Source: Bacteroidota bacterium
GTDB lineage: Bacteria; Bacteroidota; Bacteroidia; J057; JADKCL01
Reading direction: 5' to 3'
DNA: 64,000 bases
Assembly (NCBI GenBank): GCA_016718825.1
Contig: JADKCL010000065.1
Coordinates: forward strand, 124,001 to 188,000
In this document: positions 6,260-13,372 of the stretch, one piece after another
Position numbering within the stretch: position 1 is the stretch's first letter
Layout: every line of letters starts with the position of its first letter
Translations under genes and position numbers: made by a program
The notes under the pieces: model-generated
Told to the model about the DNA's origin: nothing
Seen by the model: only the letters and a program-made list of their open reading frames with translations
Databases searched by the model: none

Positions 6260-8797
6260 ATGGAACGAATGTTTACCCGACTGTTGTTGTTTGGCATCAG
6301 CCTTTTTCCGGTTGGTGCCGCTGCCGAAGGCGTAACCTGCAATTTGGCCTTGGCGCATTCCGTAACGAATGCCACTTGCACAAGCTTTTCAAATGGCAGC
6401 ATCAACCTTACCGCTTCTGGCCAAAACGGTGCCGTGACTTACCTATGGTCCACAGGAGCCACGTCGGAGGACCTTTCGGGCTTGGCTGCCGCAACCTATA
6501 CCGTCACCGCCACCGATGCAATGGGTTGTATGGCTTTTGACACGGTGGTCGTGGGTGCAACGACCACGGTTTCCGTCGATTTGGGCTCAGATACAGCGTA
6601 TTGTGATTTCATCGGAAGGGTACTTGCGCCTGTATTGCAAGGTGCCACGCAGTACCAATGGCAAAATGGGGCGTCGACGAGCACTTTGAATATCAATGCT
6701 GCCGGAGTTTATTCCATATATGTTCAAAATCAGGCAGGTTGCTTTGCCACGGATACAGTGGTGCTGACACAATTACCGCAACCGATCGCTGCGATCGCAA
6801 CCAAACATCCGGGTTGTGGTTCGGTATCCGGCTTGTTGGATTTGTCGGTGGGTGGTGGAACACCACCCTATTCCTATACATGGTCCAATGGCGCAACGAC
6901 CGAAGATTTGATGGCGGTGCCCAATGGCAGTTATGCCGTCACGGCTTCCGATTCCAATGGTTGCAAGTCGCAGACAAGTGCGATCGTCATTGCCGAGGGC
7001 ATCAGCCCCGGATATGAAGCAGGTGGTCCCAGAATATGCGGCGCTGACAGCGTCCGATTTCGGCCATTTCGCTATGGAATGTCTTTTGACGGAGTGGACG
7101 ATTATTTGGAAATCCCCGATATCGCGGCGATCCGACCCTCGCCCACGTTTACGATCGCATGCTGGCTTTTTCCTGAATCGTCGAGTGGGCAACCACAGAC
7201 GGTCATTGAAAAGCGAACGCCGGCACAAAACGGATACATCATTCGCTTTGATCCGGTAACTGGAAGGCTGCATTTCCGGTTGCAAAATGGGCCGTTGTTG
7301 TCTGTCTTTTCAAGCAATGACAGCTTGCCTGCACATCAATGGAGCCATATTGCCATGGTTGTCAACGGCACCACTGTGTCCATTTACATCAACGGGGTGC
7401 TGGATCATTCGCTCACCTACACAGGCGGCATCGAATTGACGATTGGTACGCCGGTCAGGGTCGGTGGGGGGCCTGGAAGTTGGGATTTTAAAGGCATTGT
7501 CGATGCGTTGGTGCATTGGAAAATCGCGTTGACCGCCTCGGAAGTATCTGAACTCAGCCTGAAGGATTTGCCCGTTTCCTTACCCGAGATTGGCCTTTAT
7601 TTGAATTTTGACCAAGCTCCACAGCGTGCTGAGGCTACGGATTGGTCAGCCAATTCCAACCATGCCCAGCTGATCAATATGGACACGATGCTTGCTTGGG
7701 TGGAAGCCAACCCGATGCAACTCGATTTTCTCTGGACCTTTGGAGACGGAGGTGTTTCTTCGGCAGAATATCCATCGCATGCTTACATTCCCGGAACCTT
7801 TCAGTCGATGCTCACCACGTTGACCACAACTTCGGCCCAAGGTTGCGAGTCGATCGATACCTTGGTGCTTCCCATTCATATTCCCGCTGATCCTTTCATC
7901 ATGGCAGATACAGCAGGAAGCTATTGTTTGGGTGACACGGTACGGCTTTGGCTTGATCAGACCTATGATACCTACAACTGGTCGACGGGGGAGGTCAATG
8001 ATTCGATCACGGTGGTGAATTCAGGACTTTATGCTGTCACTGCAAGTGATACGATCGGTTGTGTTCATACAGGGGATTTGCCGATCAATTTCAATCCCAA
8101 TAGCACGCCGATGCCAGTGATCACTCCGGGAGGAAATCTGATACTTTGTCTTGGGGATACCTTGGTGCTCGACGCGGGTGCTGGATATGCCAGCTACAAT
8201 TGGAACAATGGCGCAATAAGTTCCACGGTTTCAGTGGTGGATTCAGGTGTATTTGTCGTGACGGTTGGCAACGGATTTGGCTGCGAAAATACCTCTGATA
8301 CTGTTTTTGTTAGTGCAATTGCGCCACCGATGGCCGCAATTACTGCCAGCAACGACACTTTGTTTGCAACGGCCGGCCTCGGCCATCAATGGTATCTCAA
8401 TGGAATGATGATTCCGGGTGCAATCTCAAGCTTTTATGTGCCTTCGGTGAATGGCGACTACAGTGTCGTTGTGACTGGTGCCGGGGGATGTACGACTTTC
8501 TCAGATCCCTATTCCATGATCGTCGGTGTATCCGTGGCCCAGGCATGGGGATTTTCGACGGTATTTCCCAATCCGACCCGGGAAGGAGCGACGTTACGCA
8601 TTTTCCTGCAACGGCCACAAACAGTGAATTGGATGCTGCTTGACCCGACAGGAAGGGAAATTGCGGCTTCAGAATTGAAATGTGACCTTGGTCCAACGGA
8701 GATCGCGCTTCCCACTTCGGAATTGGCCAAAGGGTGTTATCTGCTGAAAGTCACTTCAGCCGGAATTCCGTGGGTAACGCGGTTGACCAAAATCTAA
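6260..8797 (+). CDS. T9SS-secreted multidomain protein with SprB-like, LamG and PKD domains
   Basis: Secreted protein of 845 residues. Order: signal peptide (1-22, ends GAAAEG); SprB-type repeats around 30-97 and 178-248 (YLWSTGATSEDLSGL, YTWSNGATTEDL); a LamG/concanavalin-like domain from about 270 (GMSFDGVDDYLEIPD); a PKD segment near 488-545 (WTFGDGG); two Ig-like or SprB-like units with YNWSTG and YNWNNG; and a T9SS type A sorting domain from about 760 (VFPNPTREG). This is the layout of surface adhesin-like proteins exported by type IX secretion and anchored or released. The specific ligand is unknown. It stands alone, convergent with the sulfur operon. Confidence 0.85.
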   Translation: MERMFTRLLLFGISLFPVGAAAEGVTCNLALAHSVTNATCTSFSNGSINLTASGQNGAVTYLWSTGATSEDLSGLAAATYTVTATDAMGCMAFDTVVVGATTTVSVDLGSDTAYCDFIGRVLAPVLQGATQYQWQNGASTSTLNINAAGVYSIYVQNQAGCFATDTVVLTQLPQPIAAIATKHPGCGSVSGLLDLSVGGGTPPYSYTWSNGATTEDLMAVPNGSYAVTASDSNGCKSQTSAIVIAEGISPGYEAGGPRICGADSVRFRPFRYGMSFDGVDDYLEIPDIAAIRPSPTFTIACWLFPESSSGQPQTVIEKRTPAQNGYIIRFDPVTGRLHFRLQNGPLLSVFSSNDSLPAHQWSHIAMVVNGTTVSIYINGVLDHSLTYTGGIELTIGTPVRVGGGPGSWDFKGIVDALVHWKIALTASEVSELSLKDLPVSLPEIGLYLNFDQAPQRAEATDWSANSNHAQLINMDTMLAWVEANPMQLDFLWTFGDGGVSSAEYPSHAYIPGTFQSMLTTLTTTSAQGCESIDTLVLPIHIPADPFIMADTAGSYCLGDTVRLWLDQTYDTYNWSTGEVNDSITVVNSGLYAVTASDTIGCVHTGDLPINFNPNSTPMPVITPGGNLILCLGDTLVLDAGAGYASYNWNNGAISSTVSVVDSGVFVVTVGNGFGCENTSDTVFVSAIAPPMAAITASNDTLFATAGLGHQWYLNGMMIPGAISSFYVPSVNGDYSVVVTGAGGCTTFSDPYSMIVGVSVAQAWGFSTVFPNPTREGATLRIFLQRPQTVNWMLLDPTGREIAASELKCDLGPTEIALPTSELAKGCYLLKVTSAGIPWVTRLTKI

Positions 8798-8822
8798 AGC
8801 AGACGGTTGGTACACAGCACCA

Positions 8823-9245
8823 TTACTGGGGCAATTTGGACTTCAAAAAGTCGTAAAGCACAGCGCCGAAGGCGGCTGCAGAGAAAACAATGACATACGG
8901 AAGGTTACGCGCGCCAATCAGTGAATAGACCGGGCCCGGGCAGGCACCGGTCAGCGCCCAACCCAAACCAAAAAGCATTCCCCCGATCACGTTTGCTTTC
9001 CATCTGTAGGTGGGCGGTGTGACGATGATGGTCTGACCCTCCAAGGATTTTGCCTTGAATTTTTTGATCAATAGAATAGAAATCGCCCCAACGGCGACCG
9101 CACTTCCAATCGTACCATACATATGAAACGATTGAAAATTGAACATTTCTTGGATTCGAAACCAAGAAACCACCTCGGCCCGCAGCAGGATAAATCCAAA
9201 CAGCATTCCGGGGATGAAGTACAAAAATGAAGGAACTTTTTTCAT
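8823..9245 (-). CDS. YeeE/YedE-type sulfur transporter, C-terminal half protein
   Basis: Membrane protein of 140 residues with about four hydrophobic segments. The conserved cysteine is in WALTGACPGPVYSLIGA (Cys102), a signature of the YeeE/YedE (Sulf_transp) family, whose studied member imports thiosulfate by passing it between cysteines. The start MKKVPSFL at 9245 is chosen because it lies five bases after the preceding gene and begins directly before the first membrane segment. A longer in-frame extension would read through the upstream gene out of frame. It pairs with the half-size partner upstream, so a two-chain pore is inferred. Last gene of the cys operon. Confidence 0.85.
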   Translation of the reverse strand: MKKVPSFLYFIPGMLFGFILLRAEVVSWFRIQEMFNFQSFHMYGTIGSAVAVGAISILLIKKFKAKSLEGQTIIVTPPTYRWKANVIGGMLFGLGWALTGACPGPVYSLIGARNLPYVIVFSAAAFGAVLYDFLKSKLPQ

Positions 9246-9250
9246 GGCGG

Positions 9251-9820
9251 TCAAGGTTGAAGCAACGTTGGAAGGAGGTAGGGATAGATCAAATGCGTCA
9301 TGAGCAATCCGCCGGCGAAAAATGCGATGGTGGCCAGCAAAGACGTCCCGCTCAATTGTGAAAGCCCCATGATCGAATGCCCGGAGGTGCAACCACCTGC
9401 ATACCGAGTCCCAAAGCCGACAAGTAGCCCGCCGATAATACAAAACAATACCTGTGTCAAGGAGAAGCCATTTTCGCCCCCGAGCAATTGCGTTGGATAC
9501 AGACCGGATTGAACTGTAACCCCTTGGGAGGCCAATTTGGTTTGTGCCTCCACGCCGATACCGGCTTTTTCAGGTCCTGGAAGAAAGGAAAGTACCAATC
9601 CCGCCGCGACGATGCCGACTGCAAACCAGAGCCGCCAATTGTTCTTTTCAGGTTCGTAGGCAAAATATCCTTGCCGTTTTCTGAAAATGACCGCCACAAA
9701 GTCGCGGATGCTGCCGGAAATGCCAAATTGGCGATTGCCCATCAGCAGCAACAACGGCACCATCAGCCCGATCAGCGGGCCTGCCACGTACCAAGGCCAA
9801 GTTTTGGTAAGTATTTCCAT
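9251..9820 (-). CDS. YeeE/YedE-type sulfur transporter, N-terminal half protein
   Basis: Membrane protein of 189 residues (about five segments), starting MEILTKTWPWYVAGP. It carries the other YeeE/YedE cysteine motif, GTRYAGGCTSGHSIMG (Cys144). In E. coli YeeE both motif types lie in one chain; here the two halves are separate adjacent genes. A GTG two codons upstream (9826) is possible, but the ATG at 9820 fits better. It follows moeZ by nine bases, so co-transcription and a role in supplying thiosulfate to the CysO pathway are inferred. Confidence 0.85.
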   Translation of the reverse strand: MEILTKTWPWYVAGPLIGLMVPLLLLMGNRQFGISGSIRDFVAVIFRKRQGYFAYEPEKNNWRLWFAVGIVAAGLVLSFLPGPEKAGIGVEAQTKLASQGVTVQSGLYPTQLLGGENGFSLTQVLFCIIGGLLVGFGTRYAGGCTSGHSIMGLSQLSGTSLLATIAFFAGGLLMTHLIYPYLLPTLLQP

Positions 9821-9829
9821 GTTCACAAA

Positions 9830-10990
9830 TCAATATTTTGCGACGGATGAGTCGACTTCGTCAGCCCAGGCCAAGATTCCGCCTGTCAAATTGTATAGAT
9901 TTTGGAAACCAAATTGGCTCTCCAGCACGCGAATTGCATCCGCACTGCGTTTTCCGCTGCGGCAATGGACAACAACTTTTTTGTCCAGCGCAATTTTGTC
10001 GGCGTTGTCGCTGACCGTTTTGAGCGGAATCAGCAAGCCACCCAGATCGGCAATTTCGTATTCGTAGGGCTCGCGCACGTCGATCAGCTGAAAATCAACC
10101 TTGAGATTGCGCCAGGAAGCCAATTCGGCGACGCTGATTTCCTTGACTTGTTTCAATTCGTTTTCCTTCGGAATCCCGCAAAATTGGTCATAATCAATCA
10201 GGCCGGTCTGCGTCGGATTTGTCCCATTCAAAGGATTTTGGAGGTCTTTGACGATATCAAGCGTCCGCGTTTCAAAGGTGAGCGCATCAAAAAGAAACAA
10301 TCTTCCCGCCAGGGTTTCACCAACGCCTGTGACTACTTTGATCACCTCATTGGCTTGGATGCTGCCCAAGATGCCGGGAAGCACGCCGATCACACCGCCC
10401 TCGGCGCAGCTCGGGACCAAGCCTGCGGGAGGCGGTTCGGGAAATAAATCGCGGTAATTGGGACTCCATTCGCCCTTTTTGTCGCGGTAATTAAAGACCG
10501 AAGCCTGACCCTCAAACCGGAAAATGCTGGCGTAGACATTCGTTTTTCCAAGGAGGACACAGGCATCATTCACGAGATAACGCGTCTGGAAATTGTCGGT
10601 GCCGTCTGCGACGACATCGTACTGGTCAATGATCTCAAGCGCATTTTCGGAGGTGAGCCGCAGGTTGTGCAGCACATAATTGACATAGGGATTTTGGGCG
10701 CGCAACCGGTCCACGGCAGCTTCAACTTTGGGACGACCGACATCGGCGAGCGTAAAAAGCACCTGCCTTTGTAGATTGGAGGCATCCACCACATCAAAAT
10801 CGAGAATGCCGATCGTGCCGACGCCTGCCGCGCTCAGGTACTGAAGCAGAGGTGCGCCAAGACCGCCGGTGCCCACCACCAACACCTTGGCAGCCTTGAG
10901 TTTACGTTGTCCCTCGATGTTGAATTCGGGGATGATCAGGTGGCGGCTGTAGCGCGCCAATTCTGCGTTGGAAAAGGAGATTTCGGACAT
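9830..10990 (-). CDS. moeZ: MoeZ-type E1-like adenylyltransferase with C-terminal rhodanese domain
   Basis: Protein of 386 residues. The N-terminal ThiF/MoeB domain has the nucleotide-binding GTGGLGAP (41-47) and catalytic LVPSCAEGG (Cys195). The C-terminal rhodanese domain has its sulfur-carrying cysteine in VVHCRSGKRS (Cys343). The zinc CxxC pair of classical MoeB is absent (SPNYRDLF where MoeB has CYRC), as in mycobacterial MoeZ. It would adenylate the C-terminal glycine of CysO and transfer sulfur to make the thiocarboxylate. The ATG at 10990 starts MSEISFSNAELARYSRH, the usual family N-terminus. The 19-codon extension upstream is read from the dispersed repeat and is rejected. Confidence 0.9.
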   Translation of the reverse strand: MSEISFSNAELARYSRHLIIPEFNIEGQRKLKAAKVLVVGTGGLGAPLLQYLSAAGVGTIGILDFDVVDASNLQRQVLFTLADVGRPKVEAAVDRLRAQNPYVNYVLHNLRLTSENALEIIDQYDVVADGTDNFQTRYLVNDACVLLGKTNVYASIFRFEGQASVFNYRDKKGEWSPNYRDLFPEPPPAGLVPSCAEGGVIGVLPGILGSIQANEVIKVVTGVGETLAGRLFLFDALTFETRTLDIVKDLQNPLNGTNPTQTGLIDYDQFCGIPKENELKQVKEISVAELASWRNLKVDFQLIDVREPYEYEIADLGGLLIPLKTVSDNADKIALDKKVVVHCRSGKRSADAIRVLESQFGFQNLYNLTGGILAWADEVDSSVAKY

Positions 10991-10992
10991 GG

Positions 10993-11175
10993 GAGTGATA
11001 ATGGAGAATGGAAAATGGGAAATGGAAAATGGAGAATTGCGAAGCATATCACGTCAGTAAACCCGAAGGGTTCACGCAAGCAATGGAAAATGGAGAATTG
11101 CGAAGCAATCGACGACGTCAATTGAGAAGCATATCACGTCAGTAAACCCTACGGGTTCAGCGCAGCTAATAGAAA
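10993..11175. repeat. REP-like dispersed repeat, two and a half units inside the cys operon
   Basis: Two units of the pattern AATGGAGAATTGCGAAGCA ... AACCCGAAGGGTT, plus a partial third with AACCCTACGGGTT. TTGCGAAGCAA and AACCCGAAGGGTT are small palindromes with GAA loops. Purine-rich AATGGAAAATGG tracts separate the units. The array fills the 228-base gap between cysO and moeZ. Confidence 0.75.
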
Positions 11176-11218
11176 ATGGAATTCTTTTGCTGCTCAGGGT
11201 TGGGTTATTCATTGATAA

Positions 11219-11512
11219 TTAATGTTCCAGGTTTGGATCTCGGCCGCCGGCGATGGCGGGAACGATGCTCAAAACCGTTTCGGAGGATATCGGTGTTGCG
11301 CCCAGTTCCAAGGTACGGATGTCCGTGCTGCCTTTGAAGATGCGCAGGTAGGAACGGATGTTTCCTGCCTCGTCGAAGAGTTGTTTTTCCAAGTCTGGAA
11401 ATTGTGCAGATAGCTGCGTAAATGCCTCTTGGACAGTGTTTCCGGAAGCATCTACCTTGCTTTCATTCGCGGTGAATTTGCGAAGCGGAGTGGGGATGAT
11501 AATCGTAGCCAT
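11219..11512 (-). CDS. cysO: CysO-type sulfur carrier protein with seven-residue C-terminal tail
   Basis: ThiS/MoaD-fold ubiquitin-like protein of 97 residues, start MATIIIPTPLRKFTANESKV. The family end IVPAIAGG (diglycine 89-90) is followed by RDPNLEH before the stop. Mature CysO proteins end at Gly-Gly, which becomes a thiocarboxylate. Here the diglycine is masked, so proteolysis would be needed first. The adjacent JAMM protease is the obvious candidate. A longer upstream frame exists but would run through the repeat tract at 11520-11556; the ATG at 11512 gives the normal family length. Confidence 0.88.
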   Translation of the reverse strand: MATIIIPTPLRKFTANESKVDASGNTVQEAFTQLSAQFPDLEKQLFDEAGNIRSYLRIFKGSTDIRTLELGATPISSETVLSIVPAIAGGRDPNLEH

Positions 11513-11519
11513 AGAAGTT

Positions 11520-11556
11520 AATAGTGAAAAGGTAAAAGTGAAAAGTATTTTGAGGA
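11520..11556. repeat. Purine-rich AGTGAAAAG tract between mec and cysO
   Basis: The AGTGAAAAGGTAAAAGTG repeat resembles the complementary CACTTTTCACTT tract at 29941-29972. It sits in the 70-base gap between two operon genes. Confidence 0.5.
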
Positions 11557-11582
11557 TCAGGGTTTTAAACCGATCAGGATTT

Positions 11583-12029
11583 CTATTTCCATGTTGTTGA
11601 TGCGGTCTCCGATTGCACAAGGACTTCTTCTACAAATTGTCCCTGTTCATTCAGTTGCCAACTGCGCGACAGGGTGGGCCCCGCGGCGGTCGTGGTCACG
11701 ATGAGGTAGGAAAACCAAGGAACAGCGTTGGTGCGATCGGTTTCCGAAGGAATCGCAGGATGGTTGGGATGGGAATGGTAAATTCCCAACAAGTCCAAGC
11801 CGTTTTCCAGCGCGAATTGTTCGGCCAACAAATAGTCTGCCGGGCGGATGCTGAATCTTCGTTTCCGGTCGCCTTCGAATACATTCTTCGCGGCAAGAAA
11901 ATGGGTCACTTGTCGGGTTTCCCCGTCCTTTCCAAAGAAAAAGCCGCAGCCTTCCTCGGGATAGGCACGAAACAGGTGCGCACGGATTTCGTCGAGTATC
12001 GATGCTTGAAAACTGATTGTTGGAGCCAT
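11583..12029 (-). CDS. mec: Mec-type JAMM metalloprotease (CysO-cysteine hydrolase)
   Basis: Zinc JAMM/MPN protein of 148 residues. The motif is complete: Glu25 or 26 in YPEEGCGFFFG, then His85-X-His87 in YHSHPNHPAIPS and Asp98 in SETD. In Mycobacterium, Mec releases cysteine from the CysO-Cys adduct; related JAMM proteins also trim masked sulfur carriers. Both jobs are plausible here because cysO next door has a tail. The ATG at 12029 lies one base after the cysM stop and is preferred over a start 30 bases upstream inside cysM. Confidence 0.9.
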   Translation of the reverse strand: MAPTISFQASILDEIRAHLFRAYPEEGCGFFFGKDGETRQVTHFLAAKNVFEGDRKRRFSIRPADYLLAEQFALENGLDLLGIYHSHPNHPAIPSETDRTNAVPWFSYLIVTTTAAGPTLSRSWQLNEQGQFVEEVLVQSETASTTWK

Positions 12030-12030
12030 T

Positions 12031-12966
12031 TTAGATGAAGATTTCGGGGAAAAGTTCAATTGATTTCTCGGCGCTGTCTGGAAGGAGCGTTACAATGACC
12101 CCCTCGGATATCGACTTGGCGAGTGCAAGGGCCCCGACAAGATTTCCTGCCGAGGAGGAGCTCAACAACAAGCCTTCGTAGCGGGCTGCATCGCGCATCA
12201 TCGCATAAGCTTCGTCGGTAGTGACCACCAACCTTGCATCTGCCGCGGCCGGATTGTAGATTTTGGGGACATCCGAAGTTTCGAGGTGTTTCCATCCCTC
12301 CATCGCATGCATGGCGATATCAGGTTGCAATTCGATGGCTTGAATTTGCGGATTCAGCTTTTTCAATGCAGCGGATGTGCCGACAAAACTGCCTGTGGTG
12401 CCCAAACTTGAAACAAAATGTGTGATTCGGCCCTGGGTTTGCGCCCAGATTTCGGGCGCTGTTCCGAGGGTATGGGCAAGTACATTGGCGGGGTTGCTGT
12501 ATTGGTCGGCATAAAAATAGGCTTCGGGATCTTTGGCTAGAATCTCCTTGGCCAGACGTTGTGCACCGTCGCCGCCTTCCATGGAATCCGAAAACACCAA
12601 TTGCGCGCCGTAGGCTTTGAGGATTTGTTTCCTTGCGGCAGCCATATTGTCGGGCACGACAAGTTTAGTTTGAATGCCGATTGCAGCACCGATCGCCGCG
12701 TAGGCAATGCCCGTATTGCCACTTGTAGCATCGAGCAAGGTCTTTTCCGGATTGAGCAATCCTGCTTTTACGGCCTGTAAAATGATCTGGTATGCGGCGC
12801 GGGCTTTGACACTTTGCCCGATTTGATGCCATTCCAATTTGACATAAACCTCGACGCCGGGTTTGTTGAGCAGTCGCCTGATTGGCACAAGGGGGGTATT
12901 CCCTACCTGTGCCGCAAGCGAATGCAACCTGGATTGTAGTGGTGAAAGTTGTGTAACCGTATTCAT
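12031..12966 (-). CDS. cysM: CysM-type PLP cysteine synthase
   Basis: Fold-type II PLP enzyme of 311 residues. The PLP lysine is in QSVKARAAYQ (Lys54), the cofactor loop is TSGNTG (81-86), and the later GTTGSFVG phosphate-binding segment is present. It replaces the leaving group of O-phospho- or O-acetylserine with sulfur. Next to cysO and mec, the likely sulfur donor is CysO thiocarboxylate, as in the mycobacterial pathway; which serine ester is used cannot be read from the sequence. First protein gene of the operon; its leader carries the attenuators described at 12991-13268. Confidence 0.92.
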   Translation of the reverse strand: MNTVTQLSPLQSRLHSLAAQVGNTPLVPIRRLLNKPGVEVYVKLEWHQIGQSVKARAAYQIILQAVKAGLLNPEKTLLDATSGNTGIAYAAIGAAIGIQTKLVVPDNMAAARKQILKAYGAQLVFSDSMEGGDGAQRLAKEILAKDPEAYFYADQYSNPANVLAHTLGTAPEIWAQTQGRITHFVSSLGTTGSFVGTSAALKKLNPQIQAIELQPDIAMHAMEGWKHLETSDVPKIYNPAAADARLVVTTDEAYAMMRDAARYEGLLLSSSSAGNLVGALALAKSISEGVIVTLLPDSAEKSIELFPEIFI

Positions 12967-12990
12967 ATTGAAGGGATAAAATGCAGTAAA

Positions 12991-13018
12991 TAAAAAGCCC
13001 CGCTTTGTTGGCAGGGCT
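12991..13018 (-). terminator. Attenuator terminator 2, directly before cysM
   Basis: On the minus strand AGCCCTGC (13018-13011), loop CAACAAA, GCGGGGCT (13003-12996) and a T run ending near 12992. Eight pairs (one G-T). It lies 25 bases before the cysM start. GCCCTGCC (13017-13010) can instead pair with GGCATGGC (13055-13048) inside the leader peptide gene (seven of eight pairs), giving an antiterminator. Confidence 0.75.
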
Positions 13019-13043
13019 CAAGCAGTCATTGGGATCAATGAAG

Positions 13044-13085
13044 CTACGCCATGCCGGAATGCAAATCGCAACAGCAACAAAACAT
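13044..13085 (-). CDS. Leader peptide 2 with four consecutive cysteine codons
   Basis: Reading frame of 13 codons, MFCCCCDLHSGMA. ATG at 13085-13083, Cys codons TGT TGC TGT TGC at 13079-13068, stop TAG 13046-13044. AGGAG lies just before the ATG. Cys is normally a rare residue, so four in a row immediately before a terminator and a cysteine synthase gene points to a regulatory leader. A ribosome waiting for Cys-tRNA at 13079-13068 leaves GGCATGGC (13055-13048) free to form the antiterminator. A ribosome that reaches the stop covers it. Confidence 0.75.
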   Translation of the reverse strand: MFCCCCDLHSGMA

Positions 13086-13147
13086 AACTCCTTGACAGCC
13101 TTTGATATTCATTTTTCTATTTTACGTATTTCAAACGATTGGAAAAC

Positions 13148-13172
13148 AAAAAACCCCACCATCATGGAGGGG
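13148..13172 (-). terminator. Attenuator terminator 1
   Basis: On the minus strand CCCC (13172-13169) pairs with GGGG (13157-13154) and CCA with TGG, one T/T mismatch, three-base loop, then six T (13153-13148). CCCTCC (13171-13166) can alternatively pair perfectly with GGAGGG (13224-13219) at the end of leader peptide gene 1. Confidence 0.7.
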
Positions 13173-13214
13173 CCGCATCAGATTTCGAACAATCGAAAAA
13201 TCAATCCATGCAGG

Positions 13215-13268
13215 TCATCCCTCCGAAACGGAAGCGGGACAACAACAGGTATGGATCGCAGAAAACAT
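13215..13268 (-). CDS. Leader peptide 1 with three consecutive cysteine codons
   Basis: Reading frame of 17 codons, MFSAIHTCCCPASVSEG. ATG 13268-13266, three TGT codons at 13247-13239, stop TGA 13217-13215. The antiterminator strand GGAGGG (13224-13219) overlaps the last codons, as in leader 2. It lies upstream of terminator 1 and of the whole second leader, so the operon would be checked twice. No clear TAnnTTTG promoter was found; a TGTTTTTG about 30 bases before the ATG is the best weak candidate. Confidence 0.65.
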   Translation of the reverse strand: MFSAIHTCCCPASVSEG

Positions 13269-13372
13269 CTTGCTGCAATGTTCGTGTGCCGCATTCACAA
13301 AAACAAGCGCGATGTTGATTTTATTTTTGAAGAGGCGATTGGAGGATGATCCGGAAGCGTCTGCAAACTATG

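Noticed and set aside
10991..11047. N-terminal extension of MoeZ by 19 codons
   Set aside because: Encoded by the dispersed repeat; the family N-terminus starts at the ATG at 10990.
12967..13372. SAM riboswitch, cobalamin riboswitch or T-box in the cysM leader
   Set aside because: None of the conserved motifs of these elements was seen, whereas two leader peptides with Cys runs and matched terminator/antiterminator pairs were.
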